From positions 62,001 to 126,000 of the forward strand of contig NZ_QGTM01000001.1 of the NCBI RefSeq assembly GCF_003182195.1: 64,000 nt of DNA, written 5' to 3'. This DNA is from Halomonas sp. A11-A (GTDB lineage Bacteria; Pseudomonadota; Gammaproteobacteria; Pseudomonadales; Halomonadaceae). Both the position numbers and the translations under genes were made by a program. The stretch's first letter is position 1; each line of letters begins with the position of its first letter. Shown one piece after another: positions 37,501 to 47,135 of this stretch. The notes under the pieces are model-generated. The model did not search any database. It was not told the origin of the DNA and saw nothing but the letters and a program-made list of their open reading frames with translations.

Positions 37501-39789
37501 TCAGGGCGATTCTAACGCAAGGCAGTCGGCTCCGACACCGCCCCGCCGCCAGGGCAGTGGCCGTGTGCTCTCGACGACCCGACCCGCCTCGCCCCCCAGC
37601 CGGAACGTCAGCGCGCCATCCAGCGCCGTGCTCCACTGGCAGCTGCCGGCGCCGCGGAAGCGCCTGACCACCTCGTCGTGGGGATGGCCGAAGGCGTTGC
37701 GCCGCCCGGCGCTGTAGACCACCTGACGCGGGGTGAGCCACTGCACCAGCTGAGGCCCGGAGCTGGTCTGGCTGCCGTGGTGGCCGGCCACCAGCAGGGT
37801 CACCGGCGCCTCGGCCTCGAGCAGGAAGGCGCGCTCCACCCGGCGCCCCACGTCGCCGGTGATCAGCAAGCGCTGCCCGCCCACGCTCGCCTCCAGCACG
37901 CAGGAGCGGTCATTGCTGGAGAGCGCGGCGGTCTCCTCCGGCGGCCACAGGAAACGGAAGCGCACGCCGTCCCGCTCCCAGCTGTCGCCGCGCCGGCAGG
38001 CGGCGAAGGGAACGCCGATCTCCTCGCCAGGCGGCGCCAGGAAGCGCCCCACGCGATGGCGCTCCGCCAGCAGCGCCACCCCGCCGGCATGATCGATGTC
38101 ATCGTGGCTGACGATCACCTCGTCGAAGCGCTGACCCGGCGGCCACAGCACGCTGACCGGGACGAACCCCGAGGCGAAGCGTGGCCCCGCATCATAGAGC
38201 GCCCGATAGCCGGCGGTGCGCAGCTCCACCAGCTGCCCCTGGCCCACGTCCAGCACGCGCACCTCCAGCTGGCCGGGGGGGATGCCCGCCGGCGCAAGGC
38301 TCAGCGCCACTGCGGCCAGCGCCAGGCTGCCCGTGGCGCGCAGCGGGGCCGCAAGCCCGGGCAGCACCCAGAGCAGCGCCATCAGCCCCAGGCAGAGCGC
38401 CAGGGGCGTCACCAGGGCCGGCTCGGGGAGCCACAGCGGCAACCAGGCCACGGCGGCCTCCAGGCCTCGGGCCAGGGCCTCGCTCAGGTGCGCGAAGAGC
38501 CACCAGCAGAGCGCGGAGAGCGGCGGCAGCGGCGCCAGCAGCCAGCCGAGCAGCCCCAGTGGCACCAGCAGGCTGCTGACCACGGGCACCGCCACCAGGT
38601 TGACCAGCGGCGCGGCCGGGGCCAGCCGCGCGAAGGCCAGCAGCACCGCCGCGGCCATCAGCGGCGCCAGCAGCAGCTGGGTCCTAACCAGAGCCCACAG
38701 CCAGCCGCGCACGCCACGGGGACGTGGCCGGCCCTGCCAGGCCAGGATCAGCAGCGCCACCGCCAGGAAAGAGAGCCAGAGCCCCGGGCGCCAGGCGCTC
38801 AGCGGGTCGATGGCCAGCACCACGGCCAGCGCCAGCCACCACCCCTGCCAGGGCCCCGGGGCGTGGCGCCCGCTGGCGACCCACAGCCCTATCAGCGCCA
38901 TCACCAGGGCACGCAGCGCCGGGGGCTCCAGGCCGGCGAGGGTCGCATAGCCCGCCGCCGCGACGCCGGCCATCCACCAGGGCCACACCGCCAGGCGCCA
39001 TCCCCCCGGGGTCGCCAACCGCGCGGCTCCCCGGCCCAGCAGCAGGGCAAACCCCGCGACCAGCCCCACATGCAGCCCGGAGATCACCATCAGGTGGGTG
39101 GTGCCGCTGGCGTTGAGCAGGGCCCAGTCATCCGCCGTCAACCGATCGCCGGCGCCCAGGGTCAGGGCCGCCAGCCAGCGCTCGGCGCGAGGTGGCAGCG
39201 CCCGGCCCTCCAGATGCGTGAGGGCATGCTCACGCAGGCCGGGCGCGGACTCGGCCAGCCGCTGCGGCGGCGGCTCATGGCGCACATAGCCGGTGGCCTG
39301 GATGCCCTCGCGCCACAGCCAGGCCTCGTAGTCAAAGGTGTGGGGATTGGCGAAGCCCGCCGGCGGACGCAGCCGCACGGTGAGCGCCCAGTGCTCGCCG
39401 GGCTGCATGGGGGGCGCCTCGAAGGCGCTCAGGCGCACGCGTCGCAGGCGTTCGCAGGCGGGGCGCGCCGCGGCAAGCGGGTGGCAATCGCTCACCGCCA
39501 GGGTGAGGCGGGTCAGCCGCTCCTCCTCCGTCACCTCCACCAGCCGCCCCTGGATGGCGAGATCCTCGCGCAGCAGCCCATCGGGCAGGACCGCCCCGCG
39601 TGCCAGCAGCACGGCGGCCGTCACGCCGACCAGTGCCGCCAGAGGCAGCCAGTCGGCCGGTCTCCGCCTGGCCAGCGCGCCGAGGGCGAGGAGCCCCAAC
39701 CCCTCGAGCAGCCCCGGCGGCGGCTGGCTGCCCAGTCCCAGGCCAGCGAGCGCGGCCAGGGCCAGGAGGATGGCCATTCCAAGTCGCAT
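37501..39789 (-). CDS. comEC: DNA internalization protein ComEC/Rec2
   Basis: 762 residues from ATG 39789, with GGAG 7 bases upstream; an in-frame ATG at 39852 is possible. The order is an N-terminal membrane segment and DUF4131-type soluble domain, the competence domain with many membrane helices (GTTHLMVISGLHVGLVAGFALLL), and a C-terminal metallo-beta-lactamase-like domain with LDVGQGQLVEL, VIVSHDDIDHAGGVALLAE and LVAGHHGSQTSSGPQLV. It would pass single-stranded DNA across the inner membrane during transformation and degrade the other strand. Confidence 0.93.
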   Translation of the reverse strand: MRLGMAILLALAALAGLGLGSQPPPGLLEGLGLLALGALARRRPADWLPLAALVGVTAAVLLARGAVLPDGLLREDLAIQGRLVEVTEEERLTRLTLAVSDCHPLAAARPACERLRRVRLSAFEAPPMQPGEHWALTVRLRPPAGFANPHTFDYEAWLWREGIQATGYVRHEPPPQRLAESAPGLREHALTHLEGRALPPRAERWLAALTLGAGDRLTADDWALLNASGTTHLMVISGLHVGLVAGFALLLGRGAARLATPGGWRLAVWPWWMAGVAAAGYATLAGLEPPALRALVMALIGLWVASGRHAPGPWQGWWLALAVVLAIDPLSAWRPGLWLSFLAVALLILAWQGRPRPRGVRGWLWALVRTQLLLAPLMAAAVLLAFARLAPAAPLVNLVAVPVVSSLLVPLGLLGWLLAPLPPLSALCWWLFAHLSEALARGLEAAVAWLPLWLPEPALVTPLALCLGLMALLWVLPGLAAPLRATGSLALAAVALSLAPAGIPPGQLEVRVLDVGQGQLVELRTAGYRALYDAGPRFASGFVPVSVLWPPGQRFDEVIVSHDDIDHAGGVALLAERHRVGRFLAPPGEEIGVPFAACRRGDSWERDGVRFRFLWPPEETAALSSNDRSCVLEASVGGQRLLITGDVGRRVERAFLLEAEAPVTLLVAGHHGSQTSSGPQLVQWLTPRQVVYSAGRRNAFGHPHDEVVRRFRGAGSCQWSTALDGALTFRLGGEAGRVVESTRPLPWRRGGVGADCLALESP

Positions 39790-39912
39790 TCCCTTGCTCC
39801 GGATGGGTGCATGTCTGCCCGTGCCCGGCGCCCTGCGTGGAAGCGCAGTCATGGCAAAGGCAGGCCCTTGTATGGATAATAGCTCGCGTCACGATGCCGC
39901 GAGCCCGACGAC

Positions 39913-40455
39913 ATGCCGCGCCGCTTTCTCCAGCGCTACATGCCCCACCCCGAGACACTCAGGCGCCAGCGCTCGCTGCGTTTCATGAGTCACCTGATCG
40001 GCAACCCGGCCCTGTGGGTGTTGAGTCGTCGCAGTGTGGCCAACGCCTTTTCGGTGGGCCTGTTCAGCGCCATGCTGCCGATTCCCTTCCAGATGGTGGT
40101 GGCCGCCTTCGGCGCCTGGCTGGCGCGCGCCAACCTGCCCCTCTCCGTGGGCCTGGTATGGATCACCAACCCGCTGACCATGCCGGTGATCTTCTACGCC
40201 AACTACCGCCTCGGCGCCTGGCTGATGAACATGCCGGCGCGGGAGGTGCCCGAACGCCTCACCACCCGCTGGATTGCCGAACAGATGGCCGATATCCTGC
40301 CCGCCCTGGCGGTGGGCTCGGTGGTCACCGCCGTCGCCCTGGCGCTGCTCGGCAACCTGGCGATCCGGCTGATCTGGCGCTGGCAGGTCTCGCGCAGCTG
40401 GAAGGCCCGGCGGCGCCGGCGGCGCCAGGCGCCCTGCGACAAGGATCTGCCCTGA
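39913..40455 (+). CDS. DUF2062 membrane protein
   Basis: 180 residues. A basic N-terminus (MPRRFLQRYMPHPETLRRQ) leads to two or three membrane segments: SVGLFSAMLPIPFQMVVAAFGAWL, SVGLVWITNPLTMPVIFYANY with the conserved NPxTxP stretch, and ILPALAVGSVVTAVALALLGNLAIRLIW; the tail is Arg-rich. This is the DUF2062 pattern; function unknown. It is divergent from comEC, a common arrangement in gammaproteobacteria, and convergent with lolD. Confidence 0.9.
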   Translation: MPRRFLQRYMPHPETLRRQRSLRFMSHLIGNPALWVLSRRSVANAFSVGLFSAMLPIPFQMVVAAFGAWLARANLPLSVGLVWITNPLTMPVIFYANYRLGAWLMNMPAREVPERLTTRWIAEQMADILPALAVGSVVTAVALALLGNLAIRLIWRWQVSRSWKARRRRRRQAPCDKDLP

Positions 40456-40500
40456 GGCGCCGCTGCTCCCACCCTATCGTTGCCCTATCGACTGCCCATA

Positions 40501-40538
40501 CGCGAACGGCCGGCCCCAAAGGGGGCCGGCCGTTCGCG
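40501..40538. terminator. Bidirectional hairpin between DUF2062 and lolD
   Basis: A perfect 17-base-pair GC-rich stem (40501-40517 with 40522-40538) around AAAG lies between two convergent genes. There is no T-run, so it may act as a mRNA 3'-end stabiliser or Rho-assisted site. Confidence 0.55.
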
Positions 40539-40572
40539 GTTGCCAGACGATGGCGGCGTCGCGCCTGCGGGC

Positions 40573-41325
40573 TTACGCCACCGGGGTGGGCCGCGGCTGC
40601 TCGCTCAGGCGTCCCTCGTCCAGGCGCATGACCCGGTCCTGATGGGCCGCCAGCCCCGGGTCGTGGGTCACGATGACGAAGGCGCAGGCGGAGGTGCGCG
40701 CCAGCTCATCCATCAGCGCCAGGATGCTCGCCGCGGTGTGCTGGTCCAGGTTGCCGGTGGGCTCGTCCATCAGCACCAGGCTCGGGTCGGTGACCAGGGC
40801 CCGGGCGATGGCCACCCGCTGGCGCTCGCCGCCGGAGAGCTCACCCGGCTTGTGGTCGGCGCGCCCGGCCATGCCGACCCGCTCCAGCAGCTGGCGGGCG
40901 CGCGCCTCGGCGACCTTCTTGCGCTGCCCGCGCACGATCAGCGGCAGCGCGGCGTTCTCCAGGGCGGAGAACTCGGCCAGCAGGTGGTGGAACTGGTAGA
41001 CGAAGCCGATATGGCGGTTGCGGAAGTGGCCCAGGGCCGCGTCGCCCAGCGCCGAGAGCGACTCGCCGGCGATGCGCACCTCGCCTCGGGTGGGCTGGTC
41101 CAGGCCGCCCAGCAGGTTGAGCAGGGTGGTCTTGCCGGAGCCGGAGCTGCCGACGATGGCGACCCGCTCGCCGGCATGCACGGTGAGCTCGAGTCCGTCC
41201 AGCACGGTGACGTCCTGGGGACCCTCGCGGTAGATGCGGGTCAGGTCGCGGCACTCCAGCATCGGCGCCCCCTGCACCGTGGCGGCGCCCTGCTCGGCGG
41301 TAGCTTGCATGGTCGTCTCACTCAT
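40573..41325 (-). CDS. lolD: Lipoprotein-releasing ABC transporter ATPase LolD
   Basis: 250 residues. Walker [21 protein letters not shown], the LolD-typical [28 protein letters not shown], signature [15 protein letters not shown], Walker [14 protein letters not shown] and [15 protein letters not shown]. It powers extraction of outer-membrane lipoproteins from the inner membrane. It overlaps the end of lolC by 8 bases and is followed by a hairpin, with no second permease gene downstream. Confidence 0.95.
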   Translation of the reverse strand: MSETTMQATAEQGAATVQGAPMLECRDLTRIYREGPQDVTVLDGLELTVHAGERVAIVGSSGSGKTTLLNLLGGLDQPTRGEVRIAGESLSALGDAALGHFRNRHIGFVYQFHHLLAEFSALENAALPLIVRGQRKKVAEARARQLLERVGMAGRADHKPGELSGGERQRVAIARALVTDPSLVLMDEPTGNLDQHTAASILALMDELARTSACAFVIVTHDPGLAAHQDRVMRLDEGRLSEQPRPTPVA

Positions 41326-42559
41326 AGCGCAGCACCTCGGCCGGCTGGACCTTGGCCGCCCGCCAGGCCGGATAGAGGGTGGAAAGGAAGGTCAGGCCCA
41401 GGGCCGCGGCGACGATGTCGCGCACGTCCGTCCAGTCGAGGCGCGACGGCAGGTTGCTGATGAAGTAGACCCCCGCGTCGAGGAACTGGATGCCGAACAG
41501 GCTCTCGACCCCGTCGATGATGTCGGAGATGGTCAGCGCCAGCAGCACCCCGAGCGCCACCCCGACCAGAATGCCAATCACCCCGATGGCCAGCCCCTGG
41601 ACGATGAAGATGCCCATGATCGAGCGTGGCGTGGCGCCGATGGTGCGCAGGATGGCGATGTCGGCGTGCTTGTCGGTGACCACCATCACCAGGGTGGAGA
41701 CGATGTTGAAGGCAGCCACGGCGATGATCACCGTCAGCAGCAGCGCGATCATACGCTTCTCCATCTGGATCGCCTGGAAGAGGTTGCCGTGAGAGAAGGT
41801 CCAGTCGATGCCGCGATAGCCCGGCCCCAGCTCGTTGATGATGCTGCGGGTCTCGGCGGCGGCCAGGAAGAGGTCGTCGAGCTCCAGGCGCAGGCCGCCC
41901 ACGGCGTCGCCGAGGCGTGCCAGGGTCTGCATGTCCTCGATATTGGCATAGGCCAGGGCGGCGTCCAGGTCGGCACCGACGCTGAACACCCCGCTCACCG
42001 TGAAGCGCTTGAGGCGCGGGAAGACACCGGCCGGGGTGATCGAGGCCTCGGGCACCAGCAGGGTCACGGTATCGCCCACGCCGACCCCCAGCCGCCGGGC
42101 CAGGATGGAGCCCAGCACGATGTTCCACTCGCCGGGCTGCAGGTCGTCGAGCCTGCCCTGCTGCATGTGGCGGCCGATGATCGAGACACGATCCTCCCAT
42201 TCGGGGTGGATGCCGTTGACCATGGCGCCCTCGTTGCGTCCACCCACCGAGAACATGCCCTGCTGCTCCACATAGGGCGCGGCGCCGATCACCCGCTCGC
42301 GCTCCATTAGCCGGGCGGCCAGGGACTCCCACTCCACCAAGCCGGTACGCGATTCGATCTTGGCGTGGGGCACCATGCCGAGGATGCGGGTACGCAGCTC
42401 GTGGTCGAAGCCGTTCATCACCGAGAGCACCAGGATCAGCACCGCCACGCCCAGCATCAGGCCCAGCATGGAGGTCAGCGAGATGAAGGAGATGAAGTGG
42501 TTACGGCGCTTGGCGCGCACGTAGCGCAGCCCGATCAGGAATGGCAGACGGTCAAGCAT
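41318..42559 (-). CDS. lolC: Lipoprotein-releasing ABC transporter permease, LolC/LolE (LolF-like)
   Basis: 413 residues. The N-terminus is [38 protein letters not shown] (first membrane segment), followed by a periplasmic domain of about 210 residues, then three C-terminal helices ([79 protein letters not shown]). Only one permease gene accompanies lolD, whereas E. coli and Pseudomonas have lolC and lolE. A single LolF-type homodimer is therefore likely unless lolE is elsewhere. The ATG at 42559 is the family start; a longer frame reaches into a pseudogene. Confidence 0.92.
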   Translation of the reverse strand: MLDRLPFLIGLRYVRAKRRNHFISFISLTSMLGLMLGVAVLILVLSVMNGFDHELRTRILGMVPHAKIESRTGLVEWESLAARLMERERVIGAAPYVEQQGMFSVGGRNEGAMVNGIHPEWEDRVSIIGRHMQQGRLDDLQPGEWNIVLGSILARRLGVGVGDTVTLLVPEASITPAGVFPRLKRFTVSGVFSVGADLDAALAYANIEDMQTLARLGDAVGGLRLELDDLFLAAAETRSIINELGPGYRGIDWTFSHGNLFQAIQMEKRMIALLLTVIIAVAAFNIVSTLVMVVTDKHADIAILRTIGATPRSIMGIFIVQGLAIGVIGILVGVALGVLLALTISDIIDGVESLFGIQFLDAGVYFISNLPSRLDWTDVRDIVAAALGLTFLSTLYPAWRAAKVQPAEVLRYE

Positions 42560-42656
42560 GGAGGCGTTCCTTGTCAGCGGGCGCCCATGGTACGGCTTTT
42601 TGGACGCCGCCGCACCGGGGCGGCGACGTCTTGCCGCGGATTTGCACGACTCCCGC

Positions 42657-42821
42657 TCAGGCCAGACGAGGCTCGGTGATCGGCAGCGCCTCGGACATGC
42701 CGATGCAGGCTCCCTGAGCATGGTCGACGCCCAACTCGCCCACCCGCGCCAGCACCTCGGGGCTATGCACGAACTCCGCCACCGTCTCGATGCCCAGCTC
42801 CCGAGCGAGCGAGGGCGGGGG
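42657..42821 (-). pseudogene. C-terminal fragment of an EAL-domain c-di-GMP phosphodiesterase
   Basis: About 50 codons reading ARELGIETVAEFVHSPEVL and ARVGELGVDHAQGACIGMSEA, then PLPIT-like ending and a stop at 42657. This is the end of an EAL domain (the ETVAEFV and LGVDxxQG motifs). The remainder of the gene, including the EAL motif and the metal ligands, is missing: sequence upstream of about 42825 shows no match. It is a remnant between lolC and aguA. Confidence 0.6.
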
Positions 42822-42852
42822 TCGCGGAGGGGAACCCTCTCACGGTCGCCAC

Positions 42853-42881
42853 TTGCATCGCCGTGCATTGATGCCTACATT
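42853..42881 (+). promoter_or_regulatory. aguA promoter candidate
   Basis: TTGCAT (42853-42858), exactly 17 bases, TACATT (42876-42881). The ATG follows 44 bases later. Confidence 0.5.
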
Positions 42882-42925
42882 CGCGACCTGACCCACCGAT
42901 CCACCCAGCGGGGCTTTCTCTGACC

Positions 42926-43981
42926 ATGGCCAAACGCCTGCTTCCCGAATGGCACCCTCAGGATGCCGTCCAGCTCACCTGGCCCGGCCCCGAGAGCGAC
43001 TGGGCGCCGCTGCTCGAGCGCATCGAGGCCACCCTGGAGGCCATGGTGGTCGCCATCGCCCGCTATCAGGCCGTGCTGATCAGCGTGCCCGACACCGCCA
43101 CCCGCACCCACCTGGCCGGCCGCTTCGCAAGCCTCGGCGTGCCGGAGAAGCGAGTGACGCTGGTGGTGGCGCCCGCCGACGACACCTGGGCCCGGGACCA
43201 TGGCCCGCTGGCCGTGGAGGATAACGGCGAGCTGCGCCTGCACGACTACGTCTTCACCGGCTGGGGCGGCAAGTTTCCCGCCGCCCGGGACAATACCCTG
43301 ACCCGGCGGCTGGCAGAGGCCGGCGTCTACGCCTGCCCGGTCAGCGAGCGCGGCCTGGTGCTGGAGGGTGGGGCGCTGGAGAGCGACGGTGCCGGCACCC
43401 TGCTCACCACCGAGGCGTGCCTGCTCAATCCCAACCGCAACCCCGGCCTCGATCGAGCGGCGGTGGAGGCCTGGCTGCACGAGGACTTCGGGGTGACCCG
43501 GGTGCTGTGGCTGGCCCATGGCCACCTGGAAGGGGACGACACCGATAGCCACGTGGACACCCTGGCGCGCTTCTGCGACCCGGCCACCATCGCCTACGTG
43601 CGCTGCGACGACGAGAGCGACCCCCACTACCCGGCGCTGGCCGCCATGGAGGCGGAGCTCAAGGCCCTGCGCCGCCGGGACGGCGAGCCCTACCGGCTGG
43701 TGCCGCTGCCCTGGCCGAGCCCCTGCTTCGACCCGGTCGACGGCCACCGCCTGCCGGCCACCTACGCCAACTTCCTGATCATCAACGGCGCGGTGCTGGT
43801 GCCTACCTATGGCGACGCCGCCGACACCCGGGCGCTGACCGCCCTGGCCGGCGCCTTCCCGGGGCGCGACATCATCCCCATCGACTGCCTGAGCGTGATC
43901 CGCCAGCACGGCAGCCTGCACTGCCTGACCATGCAGCTGCCCCAGGGTAGCCTGGCCATCGAGAAGCGGGACGCCACCTGA
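42926..43981 (+). CDS. aguA: Agmatine deiminase
   Basis: 351 residues. The guanidino-group-modifying fold is shown by LLPEWHPQDAVQLTWPGPESDW, DDTWARDHGPLAVED (substrate-binding), FTGWGGKFPAARDN, LVLEGGALESDGAGTLLTTEACLLNPNRNP, GHLEGDDTDSHVDTLARF and the catalytic Cys near the C-terminus in QHGSLHCLTMQLP. It hydrolyses agmatine to N-carbamoylputrescine, the substrate of the next gene product. The Shine-Dalgarno site is weak. Confidence 0.95.
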   Translation: MAKRLLPEWHPQDAVQLTWPGPESDWAPLLERIEATLEAMVVAIARYQAVLISVPDTATRTHLAGRFASLGVPEKRVTLVVAPADDTWARDHGPLAVEDNGELRLHDYVFTGWGGKFPAARDNTLTRRLAEAGVYACPVSERGLVLEGGALESDGAGTLLTTEACLLNPNRNPGLDRAAVEAWLHEDFGVTRVLWLAHGHLEGDDTDSHVDTLARFCDPATIAYVRCDDESDPHYPALAAMEAELKALRRRDGEPYRLVPLPWPSPCFDPVDGHRLPATYANFLIINGAVLVPTYGDAADTRALTALAGAFPGRDIIPIDCLSVIRQHGSLHCLTMQLPQGSLAIEKRDAT

Positions 43982-44016
43982 AACAAGAGGCGCCGAGGGA
44001 CAGGTCATCGCGGGGT

Positions 44017-44066
44017 CCTTTTCCAGGGGTGGAAAAGGTAGCGTACAGGGAAGTATTCACAGCGCC
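44017..44066 (-). repeat. REP-like element, copy 2 (between aguA and aguB)
   Basis: On the minus strand 44066-44037 is identical over 30 bases to 16461-16490. It continues into a 9-base-pair hairpin (44017-44025 with 44030-44038), CCTTTTCCA-CCCC-TGGAAAAGG when read with its loop. The stem differs from copy 1 but keeps the CCA...TGG apex. Confidence 0.75.
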
Positions 44067-44124
44067 CCCGCAGAGACCTGTCGCCGGACCCGCCTCAAAA
44101 AGAGACATACGAGGAGGTTTCATC

Positions 44125-45027
44125 ATGCCCCACCAACTGAAGGTCGGCCTGGTCCAGCAGCCCGCCTGGCCCGACAAGGCCAAAAGCCTCGCCGAGAGCG
44201 AGGCCGGCATCCGTGAGCTGGCCGCCGCCGGCGCCGAGCTGGTGATGCTGCAGGAACTGCACGCCACCCACTACTTCTGCCAGTACGAGGACACCGAACT
44301 CTTCGACCTGGCCGAACCCCTGGACGGCCCCACCGGCACCCGCCTGGCGGCGCTCGCCGCCGAGCTCGATATCGTGCTGGTGGGCTCGCTGTTCGAGCGC
44401 CGCGCGCCGGGGCTCTACCACAACACCGCCGTGGTCTACGACCGCAAGCACGGTGCCGTGGGCCACTACCGCAAGATGCATATCCCCGACGACCCGGGCT
44501 TCTATGAGAAGTTCTACTTCACCCCGGGCGACGCCGACGACGCCCGCGGCCAGGGCTTCCACCCCATCGACACCTCGGTGGGCCGGCTCGGCCTGCTGGT
44601 GTGCTGGGACCAGTGGTACCCGGAGGCGGCGCGCCTGATGGCGCTGGCCGGGGCGGAGCTTTTGCTCTACCCCACCGCCATCGGCTGGGACCCCGCCGAT
44701 GACGACGCCGAGAAGAGCCGCCAGAAGGACGCCTGGACGCTGATCCAGCGCAGCCACGCGGTGGCCAATGGCGTGCCGGTGATCGTCGCCAACCGGGTCG
44801 GCCACGAGCCGGATCACTCCGGGGTCGGCCGCGGCATCGACTTCTGGGGCGGCAGCTTCATCGCCGGCCCCCAGGGGGAGCTACTGGCCCACGGCGGCGT
44901 CAACGCCGAGCGCCTGCTGGTGACCCTGGACATGGCGCGCGGCGAGGACGTGCGCCGGATCTGGCCGTATCTGAGAGATCGCCGCATCGACGCCTACGGC
45001 GATCTGACCCGGCGCTACCGGGACTGA
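44125..45027 (+). CDS. aguB: N-carbamoylputrescine amidase
   Basis: 300 residues, carbon-nitrogen hydrolase (nitrilase) family. The catalytic triad is visible as Glu in LVMLQELHATHYF, Lys in GHYRKMHIPDDPGFYEKFYF and Cys in GLLVCWDQWYPEAARLMAL. It releases putrescine, CO2 and ammonia, completing the agmatine route started by AguA. The ATG at 44125 has a perfect GAGGAGG site; an in-frame ATG at 44029 lies in the REP-like element and is rejected. Confidence 0.95.
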   Translation: MPHQLKVGLVQQPAWPDKAKSLAESEAGIRELAAAGAELVMLQELHATHYFCQYEDTELFDLAEPLDGPTGTRLAALAAELDIVLVGSLFERRAPGLYHNTAVVYDRKHGAVGHYRKMHIPDDPGFYEKFYFTPGDADDARGQGFHPIDTSVGRLGLLVCWDQWYPEAARLMALAGAELLLYPTAIGWDPADDDAEKSRQKDAWTLIQRSHAVANGVPVIVANRVGHEPDHSGVGRGIDFWGGSFIAGPQGELLAHGGVNAERLLVTLDMARGEDVRRIWPYLRDRRIDAYGDLTRRYRD

Positions 45028-45072
45028 GACTGGTGCCGTCAGCAAGCCAGAGGGCGCCGGGGCAGTTGCTAC

Positions 45073-46317
45073 CTACTCGCCCTCTTCGGCCCGCGGCAGC
45101 ACCCAGTTGAGCACGATGCCCACCAGGGCCGCGAGGCTGACCCCCTGCAGGGTGAACTGGCCGCCGCCGAACTGCATGCCGCCGATACCGAAGACCAGGA
45201 TCAGCGAGATCACCACCAGGTTGCGCGGCGCGGTCAGCGAATGGCCGGCGCGCACCAGGGTGTTCATGCCTACCACGGCGATGGAGCCGAACAGCAGGGT
45301 CATGATGCCGCCCATTACCGGCCCCGGGATGGTCTGCAGCAGGGCGCCGAGCTTGGCCACGAAGGCCAGGCCGATGGCGAGACAGGCCGCCACCACCATG
45401 TATTTCGGGTTGAAGGCCCGGGTCAGGGTCACCGCGCCGGTCACCTCGGAATAGGTGGTGTTGGGCGGGCCGCCGAACAGCGCCGCGGTGGTGGTAGCCA
45501 GGCCATCGCCCAGCAGGGTGCGATGCAGGCCCGGCTTCTCCAGGTAGTTCTTCCGCGTCACCGAGCCGATGGCCACCATGTCGCCGATATGCTCCACCGC
45601 CGGCGCGATGGCCACCGGGATCATGAAGAGGATCGCCGCCCAGTGGAAGCTCGGCGCGGTGAACGCCGGGATCGATAGCCAGGCCGCCTCGCGCACCGGC
45701 GTGAAGTCCACCATGCCCATCGCAAGCGCCAGCACATAGCCGGTGACGATGCCGCCCATGATCGGGATCAGGCGGATCAGGCCGCGGCCGAACACCGCCA
45801 GCACCAGCGTCACCAGCAGGCTGGTCATGGAGAGGAAGATCGCCGGGGCATAGCCGATGTTGTCGCTGGTCTCACCGGTGGCCATGCTGACCGCCACCGG
45901 CGCCAGCGCCAGACCGATCACCATGATCACGGGTCCCACCACCACGGCCGGCAGCAGCCGATGCAGCCAGGCGGTGCCCTTGAGGCGCACCGCCTGGGAG
46001 ATCACCACGTAGACCAGGCCGGCGGCCATCAGGCCGCCCATGGTGGCCGGAATACCGAAGTTGGCCACCGAGCCCTGGATCGGGGCGATGAAGGCGAAGG
46101 ACGAGGCCAGGAAGACCGGCACGGTGACCCGGGTCACACCGTGGAACACCAGGGTCCCCACGCCGGCGGTGAACAGCGCCACGCTGGGGTCGAGCCCGGT
46201 GAGCAGCGGCACCAGTACCAGGGCGCCGAAGGCCACGAAGAGCATCTGGGCCCCAGTCAGCAGGGTCCTGGGCAGTGATTCGGCCGCGGGCTGGGCGGCC
46301 GCCGAGGTGTCAGTCAT
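45073..46317 (-). CDS. uraA: Uracil permease, NCS2 family
   Basis: 414 residues with about 12-14 membrane segments. Family features include QMLFVAFGALVLVPLLTGLDPSVALF, SSFAFIAPIQ, GLALAPVAVSMA, the substrate-site Glu in VAIAPAVEHIGDMVAIGSVT, GDGLATTTAALFGGPPNTTYSEVTG and GGIMTLLFGSIAVVGMNTLV. It imports uracil with protons for the Upp enzyme encoded upstream. It is separated from upp by a terminator-like hairpin that ends 12 bases before its start codon. Confidence 0.93.
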   Translation of the reverse strand: MTDTSAAAQPAAESLPRTLLTGAQMLFVAFGALVLVPLLTGLDPSVALFTAGVGTLVFHGVTRVTVPVFLASSFAFIAPIQGSVANFGIPATMGGLMAAGLVYVVISQAVRLKGTAWLHRLLPAVVVGPVIMVIGLALAPVAVSMATGETSDNIGYAPAIFLSMTSLLVTLVLAVFGRGLIRLIPIMGGIVTGYVLALAMGMVDFTPVREAAWLSIPAFTAPSFHWAAILFMIPVAIAPAVEHIGDMVAIGSVTRKNYLEKPGLHRTLLGDGLATTTAALFGGPPNTTYSEVTGAVTLTRAFNPKYMVVAACLAIGLAFVAKLGALLQTIPGPVMGGIMTLLFGSIAVVGMNTLVRAGHSLTAPRNLVVISLILVFGIGGMQFGGGQFTLQGVSLAALVGIVLNWVLPRAEEGE

Positions 46318-46329
46318 GAAAGTTCTCCG

Positions 46330-46362
46330 AAAAAACGCCCCTGGAGCGAGGTCTCAGGGGCG
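46330..46362 (-). terminator. Terminator/attenuator between upp and uraA
   Basis: On the minus strand an 8-base-pair stem (CGCCCCTG with CAGGGGCG) is followed by six T residues, all within the 65-base gap between upp and uraA. The T-run ends just before the uraA Shine-Dalgarno site (GGAGAA), so the hairpin must be bypassed for uraA expression from the upp promoter. Confidence 0.75.
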
Positions 46363-46382
46363 CGATGACAACAGGCAGGGAA

Positions 46383-47012
46383 TCAGCGAGTACCGAAGAT
46401 CTTATCGCCGGCATCCCCGAGGCCGGGCACGATATAGCCGTGCTCGTCGAGGCGCTCGTCCACGCCGGCGGTGTAGATCTCGATGTCCGGGTAGGCGTCC
46501 TGGACCCGTTTGATCCCCTCGGGCGCCGCTACCAGCACGATCACCTTCATCTGCTTGCAGCCGCGCTCGCGCAGCATGTCCAGGGTCGCCACCATGGTGC
46601 CCCCGGTGGCCAGCATGGGGTCGATCACGATGGCCATGCGCTCGTCGAGGTCACCCGCGAACTTGGCGAAGTAGGGCACCGGCTCGAGGGTCTCCTCGTC
46701 GCGGTAGAGCCCCACCACGCTGATCCTGGCGCTGGGGATCAGGTCGGTGACGCCGTCGAGCATGCCGAGGCCGGCGCGCAGGATCGGCACGATGGTGACT
46801 TTCTTGCCCTTGAGCAGGTTCACGGGGATCTTGTTGCCGCTCCAGCCGTCGATCTCCTGGACCTCGAGCTCGAGATCCTTGGTCGCCTCGTAGGTCAGCA
46901 GCTTGGCCAGCTCGCCGGCCAGCTCACGGAAACTCTTGGTGCTGATGCCGGCTTCGCGCATCAGGCCCAGCTTGTGCTGGACCAGGGGGTGCTGGATGGC
47001 GTAGACGCTCAT
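46383..47012 (-). CDS. upp: Uracil phosphoribosyltransferase
   Basis: 209 residues. [24 protein letters not shown] at the N-terminus, [19 protein letters not shown], the PRPP-binding loop [20 protein letters not shown], and the uracil-binding C-terminus [28 protein letters not shown]. It converts uracil and PRPP to UMP. The start at 47012 has GGAGG before it, and a good promoter lies about 95 bases upstream. Confidence 0.97.
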   Translation of the reverse strand: MSVYAIQHPLVQHKLGLMREAGISTKSFRELAGELAKLLTYEATKDLELEVQEIDGWSGNKIPVNLLKGKKVTIVPILRAGLGMLDGVTDLIPSARISVVGLYRDEETLEPVPYFAKFAGDLDERMAIVIDPMLATGGTMVATLDMLRERGCKQMKVIVLVAAPEGIKRVQDAYPDIEIYTAGVDERLDEHGYIVPGLGDAGDKIFGTR

Positions 47013-47106
47013 GGGAGGACCTCTTTCACTGGTGCGACGGCAGTCGCTGGCGGCGGAAAGGTGCATCGACCTTGGTCGGATGGACCAGGGTGACAAATTG
47101 CGCGCC

Positions 47107-47135
47107 ATTCTACCCGCATCCCGCGTGGAGGTTAA
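47107..47135 (-). promoter_or_regulatory. upp promoter candidate
   Basis: On the minus strand TTAACC (47135-47130), exactly 17 bases, TAGAAT (47112-47107). It overlaps the last codons of ung and leaves a leader of about 88 bases. Confidence 0.55.

Noticed and set aside
44029..44124. N-terminal extension of AguB by 32 residues
   Set aside because: The extra codons come from the REP-like repeat, and a perfect ribosome site precedes the ATG at 44125.
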